A DNA stretch of 64,000 nucleotides from Myoxocephalus aenaeus (GCA_038501785.1 JBAMJR010000101.1:1-64000), one strand, 5' to 3'. Positions 38,159-50,824 are shown, counted from the stretch's first letter. The notes: generated by a model from the sequence alone, not told the origin. Program-made: numbers and translations.

Positions 38159-40246
38159 TTCATCCATCTTCCCACAAACACACACACACACACACACTTC
38201 ACGGGCAATCCCTCGGGCTTCACTTGAAACAGACAGTCAGCAGTAAGCCTTTCTTCCTGCCTGGTAGTCTAAACTGGGCCCTATCTCCGCGGTGCAGCCG
38301 GGGAGGGGCGGCCCCCGCTCCGTTTAGATTGCATTTAAACTCCCCCGACAATCGCTGGAGACACGGGCGTCCCCCGCCATGTCAGCGCCCAGCTACACCC
38401 TGCTGCCCACCTATCAGGGCTGGAATCAATGCGGCACAAAGAGCAGGAGGCGAGCAGCCGTTTGTATTCTTTAATGTCCTGAAATCACATGGAGCCTCTT
38501 CAGTTCCACCAATACTTTTTTTTTTTCCACTTTTTTTTTTTTTTTTCAGTGGATGAAAATAACCACTCACATGTGATGAAAAAGAAAAAAAGGAAAACAC
38601 TAAAATACGAGGAGGAATCAAGATTCAACAGAATAAATATTGATCTTTAAAAAGTGGATCTGAAATTTGGATTCTAACAATCTATGAAAATGCCGCAGCT
38701 ATTGTGTATATTTTTCCACTTTTTCCAAAAGAAAATATTGTGGAAACGGTGTCTAAACGTCAGGCTTTTTTTTTTTTTTTTTTTTTATAAATTGTAGTTC
38801 ATTTTGTTTGATTGACATTTAAGGGCCGGTGGTTGTGACGCGAGAACGCTAAGCTAACTAGTTAGCACCGATTCCCTGCAGGACGTTCCTTTTTTTTTTT
38901 GTGGACATTTCAGTGGTTTGTTTCATCCGACGTTACAGGAAAGAGTCGAGCTTCGTGGCTTCGTGGGGTCCAGCTGCGGCGGTGATGAATACCAGACGGT
39001 CAAACCTCACGGCAACAGGAGCCGCCGACATGCAGAACCTCAGAGTCCTGAAGCTAGTTAGCGTCGCGCTAAAGCCTGTGATTAACACAAGCTGAAGAGA
39101 TTTTAACGTTTTGCCCTACATTATAATTTACGTTGGAAAACAACCCTATTGTGTGTTCTTAAAAGACGCTAAACGTTAGCTTATAAGTCATTATAAGCAT
39201 TATTAGTGTTATAAGACTGCAAATTGTTTATGAGTGATGACTAACAGGCGGTGGGAAAGCCCCTTTGCTTTCTCTCAGATGCATTCAGAGGCTTATTGCT
39301 GCGGGATCTTCTTAATGGACTTAATGAACTGCCAAAGCACAGAGAGTCGGATACAAGCGCAGCACTTTAAAAAAAAAAAAAAAAAAAAAAGCTTTTGACC
39401 TATTAATCAGGGAAAACACGCCAGACAGATGATGATGATGATGATGATTGAGGGAGCGCCTCCTGAACCGATTTCTCCAAATCGGCGGATGGATTTCTCT
39501 CGCGGTAGCTTTTGAAAACGAGCGCTAAAACGAATCACTTATGTTGCTTTTCTTTGCTTTCACGCCACAAACAAAAAACACACACACACACACACACACA
39601 CACCAGAGAATCCACCTGAAAAAGACTTTTTCAGCAGCGTCAAACTGCTGAGCTTTTAAAGCCGCGGCTACGGTTCCCGGTCAGAATAGCATGTAGGTCG
39701 GTAGAAAACCGCCTGAGCCGGGGGGGGGGGGGGCGGGGCCACAGACAAAACGGTCATTCTGACTCCGGCTGGCGGGCCGGACCTTTCTGCAAGGCGTCAG
39801 CAGCTTTCAGAGATCCCGTTTTAGTATGAAAAACAAAGTCTCCTAGTAAATTGCTGGGAGTTTTTGGCGGCACAATCCTGTACCGACCCTTTTAAACTTC
39901 CTGGATAGACGCATTTGGTCATGCGTCTACGTCTGCACACATGAGGAAACGTGGAATAAAGAGTCCAACCGGCAACGCGGGCGGATAGAAGCAGGAGCAA
40001 CAGATTGAGACATACCATCCATCATCCGTTGCTAATATCATTCATATTATTAAATTTAAAAAGGAGCAATTACGCAAGAGGTTCTGCCTGAAGTCGATTC
40101 CTCTCATTCAGCCCTTTGCCGACGACGAACGCCACTTTTTCCCCGACAGACGAGGCGTGAAGGAGGCCGTCAGCAGCACACGGAGCTGAAAGCACCACCT
40201 CTGAACAAAGCCGGGGCTTAACTGCAGCATCATTTACGTCACTCCG

Positions 40247-40290
<44 letters not shown>

Positions 40291-40574
40291 TGACTCACAT
40301 CATAACTAGCAAGTGCCTCTCATGTGATGTCAAAGTGTGAAACGCGCCCCACCGGTCCTTCAGCAGAACAGATTAGCGGCGAGAGGACTAAGCTGAAATC
40401 TTTTTCGGTGCTTAATGAGAAATTGGGAGCATTTTTTTTTTTTTTTTTTTTCATTGCCTCCCGATGGCTCTCAACATGGCGACAGCAGATCGGCAAAGTG
40501 ACAGACGGCGTTTACCTGAGCGGGGACCGGAGGGCGGGTGCTACGCTTCAGAGACGACGCAGTCGTGTTTTCCC

Positions 40575-40643
<69 letters not shown>

Positions 40644-41240
40644 ACTCGCATCACAGCAGACAGAGATCCAAAGTGATTCCGATTCGGTCGTACAGAGCAG
40701 GCGACTCACAGACGGCTAATTGCTAACGGCTAATGAAGTCGATTTGTTTAGATAATGACAGAACAATAAAGCAGTGTGGATTCTTTTCTTAATTAATTGT
40801 ATTTCTTCTCACAATATAATTAAAAAGAAGCGATAAGAGTATCGACAAGGAGCCGATACACAGGATACTAGTATCACAAACACGGGTAGACGCACCAAGA
40901 TCTTTAAATAACAAATAATAATAATAATATTAATACTCTGAATATGGTATCCTCCCCTTTGGGATGAGTAGACGCTCCATCAGCTGGAGCTTCATTAGTC
41001 TCGTTCACTACCACCAAGCGTAAACAAGGCTTGGTAAAAAAACACCGGCATCGCCCACCGGCAGACTTCCCCTCCGCCGGCCAAAGTCCATTTAAGCGCC
41101 CGCCAGTTGGCCGGTTAGCTGCCATGACAACAGAGTACCCGGTGACGAAAAGGGGGAAACTACACAACTTCTCCCTCAACAGCCGTAAGAGGGAGAAACG
41201 TTCCAATGACGCCAAAGGGGAAAGAAGTGGCCTCCTAAAG

Positions 41241-41283
<43 letters not shown>

Positions 41284-41505
41284 ATTAAACAAACAGTAAC
41301 CCTCACCTGGACAACCTAAAACCAGGTGTGCCAGCAGACGGCCACATTCCAACACAACGTTCACTTGAACACAAACAGCTGATGGGAGGGGCTCTACGGC
41401 CGAGTCCTGACACTAAACGGCTTTAAAAGCCACTTAGTTGTTTTCCCCCCGCCAGCGGTGCATGAATGTCACGGCTGCTCCAGCTGACGGCGGACCTCCT
41501 CTACT

Positions 41506-41555
<50 letters not shown>

Positions 41556-41694
41556 CGCTGCTGGCGGCGCTGAAAGGATTCTGCCGGGGGTTTATTTGGT
41601 TATCGGGTCTAGATGCAAATATGCCGGTGAGATCATTCACAGCTTGCTGTCAGACGGTCACAGCTGCTGGTGGGGAGAGCGGTGAGTGTGTGAG

Positions 41695-41758
<64 letters not shown>

Positions 41759-41867
41759 TGTGTGTGGTCTCCGACTGAACGATAGAGTTAGCAACAACTC
41801 AAACTAACCTAACTGAGGTTGTTTGGTTCAGTGTGACAACATTTGAATCCAATAGTTTCCTCTCAAT

Positions 41868-43842
41868 ATGCATTCTCCTTCTCCTTCTTCTCCTGTCTCT
41901 GTCTCCGTCTTCTCCTCCGTCTTCTTCTCCTCAGTCTTCTCCTCCTCCTCCTCCTCCGTCTCCGTCTCCTCCGTCTCCGTCTCCTCCGTCTCCTTCTTCT
42001 CCTCCTTCTCCGTCTCCTCCTTCTCCTTCTTCTCCTTCTCCTTCTCCGTCTCCTCCTTCTCCTTCTTCTCCTTCTCCTTCTCCGTCTCCTCCTTCTCCGT
42101 CTCCTCCGTCTCCTTCTTCTCCTCCTTCTCCGTCTCCTCCTTCTCCTTCTTCTCCTTCTCCTTCTCCGTCTCCTCCTTCTCCGTCTCCTCCGTCTCCTTC
42201 TTCTCCTCCTTCTCCGTCTCCTCCTTCTCCTTCTTCTCCTTCTCCTTCTCCGTCTCCTCCTTCTCCGTCTCCTCCGTCTCCTTCTTCTCCTCCTTCTCCG
42301 TCTCCTCCTTCGTCTCCTTCTTCTCCTCCTTCTCCGTCTCCTCCTTCTCCTTCTCCTTCTTGTCCTGTCTCTGTCTCCGTCTTCTCCTCCGTCTTCTTCT
42401 CCTCAGTCTTCTCCTCCTCCTCCTCCTCCGTCTCCGTCTCCTCCTTCTCCGTCTCCTCCGTCTCCTTCTTCTCCTCCTTCTCCGTCTCCTCCTTCTCCTT
42501 CTTCTCCTTCTCCTTCTCCTCCTTCTCCGTCTCCTCCGTCTCCTTCTTCTCCTCCTTCTCCGTCTCCTCCTTCGTCTCCTTCTTCTCCTCCTTCTCCTCC
42601 TTCTCCGTCTCCTCCGTCTCCTCCTCCTCCTCCGTCTCCTCCGTCTCCTTCTTCTCCTCCTTCTCCGTCTCCTCCTTCTCCTTCTCCTTCTTCTCCTTCT
42701 CCTTCTCCGTCTCCTCCGTCTCCTTCTTCTCCTCCTTCTCCGTCTCCTCCTTCTCCTTCTCCTTCTTCTCCTTCTCCTTCTCCGTCTCCTCCTTCTCCGT
42801 CTCCTCCGTCTCCTTCTTCTCCTCCTTCTCCGTCTCCTCCTTCGTCTCCTTCTTCTCCTCCTTCTCCGTCTCCTCCTTCTCCTTCTCCTTCTTGTCCTGT
42901 CTCTGTCTCCGTCTTCTCCTCCTTCTCCGTCTCCTCCGTCTCCTCCTCCTCCTCCTCCTCCGTCTCCTCCGTCTCCTCCGTCTCCTTCTTCTCCTCCTTC
43001 TCCGTCTCCTCCTTCTCCTTCTCCTTCTTCTCCTTCTCCTTCTCCGTCTCCTCCTTCTCCGTCTCCTCCGTCTCCTTCTTCTCCTCCTTCTCCGTCTCCT
43101 CCTTCGTCTCCTTCTTCTCCTCCTTCTCCTCCTTCTCCGTCTCCTCCGTCTCCTCCTCCTCCTCCTCCTCCGTCTCCTCCGTCTCCTCCGTCTCCTTCTT
43201 CTCCTCCTTCTCCGTCTCCTCCTTCTCCTTCTCCTTCTTCTCCTTCTCCTTCTCCGTCTCCTCCGTCTCCTTCTTCTCCTCCTTCTCCGTCTCCTCCTTC
43301 TCCTTCTCCTTCTTCTCCGTCTCCTCCTTCTCCGTCTCCTCCTTCTCCGTCTCCTCCGTCTCCTTCTTCTCCTCCTTCTCCGTCTCCTCCGTCTCCTTCT
43401 TCTCCTCCTTCTCCGTCTCCTCCTTCGTCTCCTTCTTCTCCTCCTTCTCCTCCTTCTCCGTCTCCTCCGTCTCCTCCTCCTCCGTCTCCTCCGTCTCCTC
43501 CTCCTCCTTCTCCTTCTTCTCCTTCTCCGTCTCCTCCGTCTCCTTCTTCTCCTCCTTCTCCGTCTCCTCCTTCGTCTCCTTCGTCTCCGTCTCCTCCTTC
43601 TCCTCCTCCTCCTCCTCCTCCTCCTCCTCCTTCTTCGTCTCCGTCTCCTCCTTCTCCTCCTCCTCCTCCTCCTCCGTCTCCTCCGTCTCCTCCTTCTCTT
43701 CCTCCGTCTTCTCCTCCTCCTCCGTCTTCTTCTTAGTCTCCTCCTTCTCTTCCTTCTCCTTCTCCTCCTCCTTCTCCTTCGTCTCCTCCTCCTCCTCCTC
43801 CTCCTCCTCCTTCTCCTTCTCCTCCGTCTCCTCCTCCTCTAT
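41868..43842. repeat. 2-kb CT-rich (GA-rich on the transcript) satellite
   Basis: It is made almost only of CTCCTT, CTTCTC and CGTCTCC words, with a G in most CCGTC words. A higher-order start marker CCTGTCTCTGTCTCCGTC recurs near 41891, 42365 and 42897, so blocks of about 480-530 bp were duplicated. On the picalm sense strand it is GGAGAAGGAGACGGAG. Frames of 503-672 codons (Glu/Lys/Thr or Ser/Pro/Leu only) run through it because the words lack stops. They show no normal protein composition and are not counted as genes. Confidence 0.96.
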
Positions 43843-44193
43843 AAATGACACAGAAACTTGAGGGTGCGACACGTTGGCCGTTGAGTCGTAGACGCCGTGA
43901 ATCGTGACGATCACACCTCTAACAAGTCAACTTGCTGCTGGATACTTCACACCGACGCCCGGTCACACACCTGTCCGCCGGTGGTCACCTGAGCAGCTGG
44001 CTGGCTAGTTGACCGAGTAATGATGGAAAACGCGCCGCCGCCCGCCGGCCGGCCTCGCTAACCGACCCGCCGCCCGAGGGAACGACGACCTCGCCGATAA
44101 CGCGCCGTCGCGGCCGCCCGTCCTCGCGAGCGGCGGCACGTTGAACTCGACGGCCTCCCCCGATGTTACCGTCACGGGGAAGGAAATCAACCG

Positions 44194-44224
<31 letters not shown>

Positions 44225-45705
44225 GTCGTCGCTCCCAGAGGAATCAATACCCTACAATGATTAAGCTCCACGCGGCGGATTGGCTCCGAGGGTCTGGCCA
44301 AGTTCACAAAGGGGAGCGCAGACAATGCGTGACTTTTGCTGAACGTCAGCAGCCGAGTGGAGGAGGAGGAGGAGGAGGAGGAGGAAGAGGAGTTGACGGA
44401 TGTGAGGCAGCTGAGCATCGATCAAACACAAGCTGGTTCCCGGAAAGCAGAACTTCAGCACATTCCGCCGAAACCCAAGCTCCAAAAACATCGAACACAT
44501 GACTCACTCTCATGTGTGACACATGTACTTCTTCTGCATTCATTCATTCATTTCCTCTTCAGCCGCCTCGACTCTTCATCAGCGAAGCAAACTGGGAGTC
44601 TCAAAACACAAAAAGTCAGCAACTGAGAGGAATCTGCGGTATGTGAGAGACCCCCCCCCCCCCCCACTCAAAAACAACATGGCGCCCCACCAGGAAAGTA
44701 AATATGATGTTGCCTCGCCAGTCACAGCGTGTGCTCTCCTGGCCCGTCTGATGAAAGAGCCGTGTTCTGTTGCTTCTGTCACGAGTGTTGTTATCTCTGT
44801 GTGTGTGTGTGTGTGTGTGTGTTTGATGTCCGTCCAACAATAACCTGTTAGAGGAGGTTTTCTCTCACCGAAGCACGAGATGCGTTTAGGGTCGGTTTGT
44901 TTTTCCTGCTTTCCGTTTGAACGGAAGCTGGAATTAGTCGATAAATTAAAAATAAACTGCGGCGGACGAGACGTTTTTTTTTTTGGTTCCCCTCGACAAA
45001 AGAGACGACGATAAATCATCTTTTGGTTTATTTGCAGGAAATTAACGATAACGTTGAAGCCTCAAAACTCGACTTTGATCAAACAAATTTGTCGAAATGA
45101 TGTCTTATATAGTTAAATAACGTACATTATATTTAGGTTTTGGGCAGTTTCCCCGCAAATATAAGCAAATTTGAAGCAATTGGCCACAAATTATCTACCT
45201 TTTCCTTCACTATTGTGTGGATTGACGTCATATATGATTGACGGTAGTTAAAATAAAGCATTTTGGATGAGTCACGTCGAGCTCAGAGAGTCTGACGAGT
45301 ATTTCTGACGTCTTACAGATGAAGCCGTTCATTTCAATGGATGATAAAGTGAGTAATCGTTGGTTGCAGCCTTTTGTTTTGAAGAAGACTACGGCCTTCA
45401 CTCTGGAACATTTCAGTTCCTAACGTTTTAAAAAGTACGACGACTGCAGAAGGCAGCCGTCGGCTCGATCGGCTTTAAACCCTACATTCGGCTGTTGGTC
45501 GAGACATTTCGGGACATTTTGGCGCTGGTCATCGTATGTGGCACTTGAATGCTCAAGGATGGATCAAATATATTGAAGAGAAATGGACTCCATCACCATC
45601 TCAGCTACTGATGCTCTCGCCTTACTATGACAGTGAAGGTTAAAACTCCTTATTCTACTAAACCCAGCCTGTATAATATGTTAGTATAGTGTGTGTGAGC
45701 ATATA

Positions 45706-45756
<51 letters not shown>

Positions 45757-45911
45757 ATGTGTGTGTGTGTACGTGTCAGAGTTTCAGGTGAAGTGTGTTG
45801 CTGCTGCTGTCTGCATTTGACAGCCTCTTAAAAAATAAAAATAAATAAAAAGGGAAGGAAGGAAGGAAGGAAGGAAGGAAGGAGGGAAGGAAGGAAGGAG
45901 GATATACTCAC

Positions 45912-46041
45912 AGTCCAGGTGTTTCTTCTTGGGTCCGCTGACTTCGTGAGTGGTGGCTTTGCACACGGCCTTGCTGATGGCAGACCCGGTCATGCTGTGC
46001 TGCGCCGCCGCGATCCGATCCGTGATGGATTGTCCCGACAT
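45912..46041 (-). CDS. picalm: picalm coding exon 1 (start codon, lipid-binding helix)
   Basis: The exon reads MSGQSITDRIAAAQHS at its start and ends GPKKKHLD plus the first base of a Tyr codon, followed by a GTGAGT donor. It encodes residues 1-43. They include the amphipathic N-terminal helix that inserts into the membrane and the PI(4,5)P2 contacts K28, K38, K40 and H41. The 130-bp length and phase are those I expect for vertebrate PICALM exon 1. The start was chosen because MSGQS is the conserved N-terminus and no in-frame ATG lies between it and the upstream stop. A G sits at -3. The bases just upstream are an AT-rich TATATAA/TAAATA stretch, which is unusual beside a start codon. Confidence 0.96.
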
Positions 46042-46090
46042 CTCTCCGATTTTATATATATATTTATTTATATATATATTTATATTTTCT
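45919..46090. other. AT-rich 5' flank of the picalm start codon
   Basis: Bases 46054-46086 are TATATAA/TAAATA repeats lying about 13 bases upstream of the picalm ATG. If there is no 5' UTR intron, this is transcribed leader. A pure (TA)n run follows at 46277-46302. Confidence 0.6.
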
Positions 46091-46277
46091 CCCACAATCA
46101 GCTAGAACAGCACAATAACGATCCAATCAAATGGACCAACACAACTCAACGTGACTTCACTGTCAAGTGGAGGTAAAAGGGTTCGCTATCAGACACCCCG
46201 CTGGTGTGTTCAGGTGCGCGGAAAAACCTGTGCAGCCTGCAGTAATGTCAATCACTGCTGGTGGGGGAGCGTGGGAG

Positions 46278-46308
<31 letters not shown>

Positions 46309-46719
46309 GTTGGTTTAACTATGAAACCCACAATCAACAGCTGTTTTGCAATGTTTTTTTTTTTGTGTGTTAAAAATGTTTGGCAACAGTTAATTCCGAC
46401 TATCTATCTAGCTAAGTGAACACAACACGACGACACTAATCCGAGCTAGTCTGTGTTAGCTAACGTTCCCGTCGCAGCACTCGAACCAGGAAAGAGTCCC
46501 GACACTGTGGAAGTTGTAAACACTGTGAATTACTTTCTGGCCGCAAATAAACATAATTAACTGGCTGGTTTTGTAACCTTGGACGATGGTGAGGCAACAC
46601 ACACAAACACACACGCACACACACGCAGACACACACAAAAAGTAATCCGTGTGAAATCACAGCTTGGAGAAGCTCAACAATCTGCCCCCAAAAAAAAAAA
46701 AAAAAAAAAGAGAAGAAGA

Positions 46720-47300
46720 AAATTCTTGAGTTCGTCCTCCACGTCGACTTGTTCGCTTGGACCCGTTTCGGTTAGCTGGTCGCTCGGCGAAGTGTTGCGT
46801 TCAAACACCCCTCGGGTGTGAAAAAGTCCCCCGGGGTCGAGCGGCACATCGTCTTGAGTTTACAGCCGGAGGGTGGAGGGTGTGTGTGTGGGGGGGGGTA
46901 ACGTGTCGATGACAGCCGGGGACAGGTGCCGCTTTCCTCCCGGTGCGGGGAAGCGGCTAGCGGCGGCTAGCGGCGGCTAGCTAACCCGGGTGTCTGCGAG
47001 CCGGAGCCGCCGGCGGAGAGCCGTTAAGTTCGACAACAACCCAAAAAAAGACGGTTGGTTCCGTTTTAACGGTCCTTCGGCTGCCGAGTCCACCTCACCG
47101 GCTCGTTTTGGGGGTTGTTGTTTTTTTTGGGAGGAGGGAGGGTGTTTTTTTTTTCTGTTCCTGTCCTGTGCTGCCGTCTGAAAAGTCTCGCCAGTGGTTT
47201 CTCTTTACGGACTGACTGGCTGCTGCTGCTCCGCCGGACAAAATGGCAGCGTAAAAAATCAGCTGATCCCACAACTGTGCTGCGTTCAGGGGCCCCCCTG
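46720..47300 (-). promoter_or_regulatory. CpG-rich candidate promoter of picalm
   Basis: CpG and GC content rise sharply here (CCGGGGACAGG, GCGGCTAGCGGCGGCTAGC, GAGCCGCCGGCGGAGAGCC), 0.7-1.2 kb upstream of the picalm start codon. Housekeeping-type vertebrate genes such as PICALM usually start in CpG islands. A leader intron between here and 46041 is possible, but I could not fix its ends. Confidence 0.4.
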
Positions 47301-47379
47301 CTTGGCTGGGAATCTAGACTGCTAGAATTCTACGTGAATTCTTCATGTTTTTTTGTTTGCTTTTATGTTTTTTGAGGGG

Positions 47380-47890
47380 GGTTTTATTTGTATTTTTTGC
47401 TACTCATCTACTCAATACATTTGCACTTGAACACATCATCATACAATGTCAGGAACCACTAACATGTTTTTTTAGTTGTTTTTTTAATTGTCTTTTTTTG
47501 TAGTTATATTGGTATTTTTTGCTACTTATTTTCTATTTAACAACTTTGCACTTCAACACACCACACAGTGTCAGAAACAAAACCCATATTTATTCCCTGG
47601 AACTAACATGTTTTTTAATTTTTGTATGTATTGTTTTATTTGTATTTTTTGCTGCTCATTATCTACTTAACAACTTTGCACTTGAACACATCATCACACA
47701 GTGTCAGAAACAATACCTATATAATAACCCTGGAACTAACGTGTTTGTTTTTAGTTTTTTTTTATTGTGTCTTTTTTGTAGTTTTATTTGTATTTTTTTG
47801 CTACTTCTTTTCTACTTAACAACTTTGCACTTGAACCCATCATCACACAGTGTCAGAAACAATACCTATAATAACCCTATAACAGTAACA
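47380..47890 (+). repeat. Tandem repeat of about 115-125 bp, four copies
   Basis: Words GTATTTTTTGCTACT, ACAACTTTGCACTTGAACAC, ATCATCACACAGTGTCAG and CCCTGGAACTAAC recur in order, beginning near 47385, 47505, 47632 and 47780. The copies differ mainly in the length of their T runs. Confidence 0.85.
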
Positions 47891-47934
47891 TCCACTATAC
47901 CTGTAATTATATATTGTAGTAGTGTACACTGCAC

Positions 47935-47969
<35 letters not shown>

Positions 47970-49290
47970 ATTAGTGACAAAAATACATCCATGCACGCTC
48001 TATATATTGTCATATCCCCTTACCTCATCTATATTAAGCAACCGGCTTTTGAACTATATATAACGAGAGCAAAAAATTCAAAGTCAAATTCCCTACATGT
48101 GCAGCATACTTGGCCAAATGAGCTGATTCTCATTCTGTGGTTTCAAAGGTTGATAACTCAGTGAGTAAAGTGACAGAAAACTAAATGACAACAGTTATGA
48201 TTGTTGAATAAGCAAAAATGCACAATTGCTTGCCGATTTTAAACTCTCAAATATGACAATTTCCTGCGTTTGTTTTCATCAAATGCAATACTTTTGGGTC
48301 TTGGACCGTGTGTTTGACGACAACAAGCACTTTGAAGACGACACCATGTATTCTGGGAAATCTAAATATTATTTTTTTTCTGACAAAATAGCTAATCTAT
48401 TATTTTCCACAAACGTAATCAATAATGAAAATAATCAAGTGTGTCTTGTATGAACTTGGAAAACGCGACAATCAGCAAACCTTGTTGACATTTTTATTAT
48501 CCTGTGTGTCAGCCCCAGTTTGCAAATTACTAATTATATCTTTAAACTGAATTATCAGCAAAACTGTAACCAAAGAGGGATAAAGCAGTGCAACACGTTA
48601 ATACAACATATCAAATGGTAGCTAAAGTAAAAGTAAGATGTTTTAATACATTTAATACAAAATATTGAAGTACTCTAGAGCAAAAGAACAAAAGGAAAAT
48701 AAAAATCCAGTGTTTTTTCGACTTCTTTACATTGTTCATGTGGTCTTCATGCTTAATCTAATATATCCGACAGCTCCTGAACGCCTCCTCGGTCTATTGG
48801 GCGAGACATGAGGAGTGAGTGTTGCCTTTAAGGTGCCACTGTTTAAATTGTAGCGGAATTTATGAAACAAACGTCTCAAATTTCAATTTTTTTCACATCA
48901 TAAAACCCTTTTCTGCAACAACAACAACAACAAAACCACAACATCAAAGTGACATTTGAACCTCTTCTTCTTCTCTCTCTCTCACGAGCGCACCTCTCGC
49001 GCAGACTTAAGGTCGTATGAAAGGATCCCTCAGACGGCGTGTCCTTGTTTGACTCCAGACGGTATGGAACACGGTGTGCCCACCGAGCAGCGGGGAAACC
49101 GCTCGTGCTGCACCGCGCGCGGCCCAGCTGGTGCCACACCGAATGAGTCAAGTGTGTGTGTGTGTGCGTGTGTGTGTTTCACACACTTTGCAGGTTATGA
49201 AACGTCATCAGAAAGCCCGTGCAGGAGATAAGTGCTCTGCATTGATTACAGCCGCGTGTCATGATGCAATAAACCACATATCACATCTGA

Positions 49291-49336
<46 letters not shown>

Positions 49337-49470
49337 GCAGTATTTCCCACCCGGGTGAGAAATACTGCAAACTGCCTCCAGCAGCAGGTGACTTCGTGGA
49401 AGCTGGACCGCTTCTTCCGACCTCCAATGACCTCCCCTAGCGGCGGTGATTGATATGACGACCTGTCATG

Positions 49471-49523
<53 letters not shown>

Positions 49524-49614
49524 TTGATCCACCAATAAGCAGCTGACGACCTCACTGTGCTCGTCTGGTTTCCTTTAAAAAAAAAATTTTTACACGTTTT
49601 TGCCAAATCTATTG

Positions 49615-49683
<69 letters not shown>

Positions 49684-49815
49684 GGGGAGAGAGAAAAAAA
49701 AACATGCATGCAGCAGAAATAAAAGGAAGCAAGAAATGCAACCACAGAGGATGGAAACGGGGTCACCTAAGAGTGTTCAGTTCAGCTGAAGGTGCATGCC
49801 AACGTGCACGCCTTT

Positions 49816-49851
49816 CACGTGCACGTCTTTCCACGTGCACGTGGAAAGACG
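49816..49851. promoter_or_regulatory. E-box cluster with a 28-bp perfect palindrome
   Basis: The arm CGTCTTTCCACGTG at 49824-49837 is followed without spacer by its exact reverse complement CACGTGGAAAGACG at 49838-49851. CACGTG occurs three times, at 49816, 49832 and 49838. CACGTG is the core bound by MITF/TFE, USF and MYC/MAX proteins. Binding here is inference. Confidence 0.5.
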
Positions 49852-50824
49852 GCTGCGACTAAATCCACTGTTTTTCATTATTAACACGCGCAAAAAGAGG
49901 AAAAAAACTGCGGTTATGTTTCTGACATGTTTTCAAATCTCATGATAGAATCATCCAACAACAAAAAAAATCATGATCCGATTTTGCAACAAATAGAATG
50001 ATAAATCTGCGCTGCACATGAAGAATTGAAACCCCCCCAAAAAACATCGTCTTGACAGACTCTCTGAAAGGAAGCGCGGCACCCAGAGGCGCTCCAGGTG
50101 AACTCTGGGTGAGCGAGGCGTGACATCACCGACATCCTCTTCACGAGGCATCAGCACCCAACGCTGATCCCCACGTCCCTCTCCTCTCCACTCGGGGTGC
50201 TGTGTCTCCACCTGCAGGCGAGGGGGGGAAAAGGGCGCACTCCCCCTATTTCCATGGCAACTGCGTGGATGCGGGAGGCACCCATCCACCCCTGTAGCCC
50301 CTGGCAACAGGCTCCCTCGGCCTGGATGGGAGTCGTATTAGCAGCTGTCAATCACGGGATGAGCTGCTGCGGCCCGAAGCCAATGTGCTGGGAGAGATAT
50401 AGGGATGAATCCATCGCCACACAATGGACCGGGTCGGAGACAAAGAGCACCCAGAGGTGCCCGCCGTGTGTCCACCATCTTTAAATTAGCTGCAGCTAAT
50501 CGATGGAGTCCAACACCAGGCGAGGAGCGCGATATCATGACGTCTCTCCGACCTCTAAGCTACACTTATATGACACGTGTTCCTATGCAATGTCATGCAC
50601 TTGTATTCTTTCCATGTAGTACTCCTTCTGTAGTATGTAGTACTGTCTGTAGTACTCCTTCTACCTTGTACATACATACTGTAAATACTAGCTGTGATGT
50701 GTAAACGTTCAGAGTTTAGAATCAACCGCGATAAAACAAAGTTTTGCTTCTATAAATCACACGAAGAAACTTATCAGCTTAAATTTATAATAGCAATGTA
50801 TGAAACGACGATGTGAGATTAGAT

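Larger units (their letters stand above)
28102..45911 (-). other. picalm intron 1 (17.8 kb)
   Basis: Besides the separate entries it contains (GTT)n near 29078-29108, (CA)n at 29419-29475, a T run at 29767-29789, (GT)n at 31652-31694, a CA-TA-GA compound repeat at 36541-36625, (CA)n at 36978-37004 and 37137-37180, (GT)n at 40248-40289, (CA)n at 40580-40641, (GT)n at 41243-41282, (CA)n at 41511-41551, (GT)n at 41696-41751, (CA)n at 44192-44221, a TG/TA run at about 45703-45770 and (GGAA)n at 45855-45900. Stretches 28110-29000, 29830-31230, 31900-34000, 35530-36540 and 38200-40200 look unique. I recognise no coding exon in them. Confidence 0.75.
1117..46041 (-). other. picalm: picalm gene locus (5' eleven coding exons; 3' end lies outside the window)
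   Basis: Eleven exons with consensus splice sites join in frame into residues 1-385 of a phosphatidylinositol-binding clathrin-assembly protein. The family binds PI(4,5)P2 through an N-terminal ANTH domain, recruits and shapes clathrin coats, and sorts the SNAREs VAMP2/3/8 into endocytic vesicles. Exon lengths in order are 130, 143, 76, 103, 94, 112, 107, 42, 86, 124 and 140 bp. Residue numbering agrees with human PICALM: the lipid-binding K28, K38, K40 and H41 are present, and the SNARE-contact positions L219 and M244 are conserved. Signatures such as THHLMMYGNE, RTMNTEKL and FAAYNEGVINLL fit PICALM better than its neuronal paralogue SNAP91. Whether this is the a or b teleost copy cannot be told. 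The DPF/NPF-type clathrin and AP2 binding tail should lie left of base 1117. Confidence 0.95.

Noticed and set aside
41833..43861. Open frames of 503 to 672 codons on both strands
   Set aside because: They are translations of a CT/GA-rich satellite in several overlapping frames. Composition is two or three amino acids only, with no domain and no splice context.
1117..46041. SNAP91 (AP180) as the identity of the ANTH gene
   Set aside because: Diagnostic residues (MYGNE, RTMNTEKL, FAAYNEG) and the rab38 neighbour fit PICALM.
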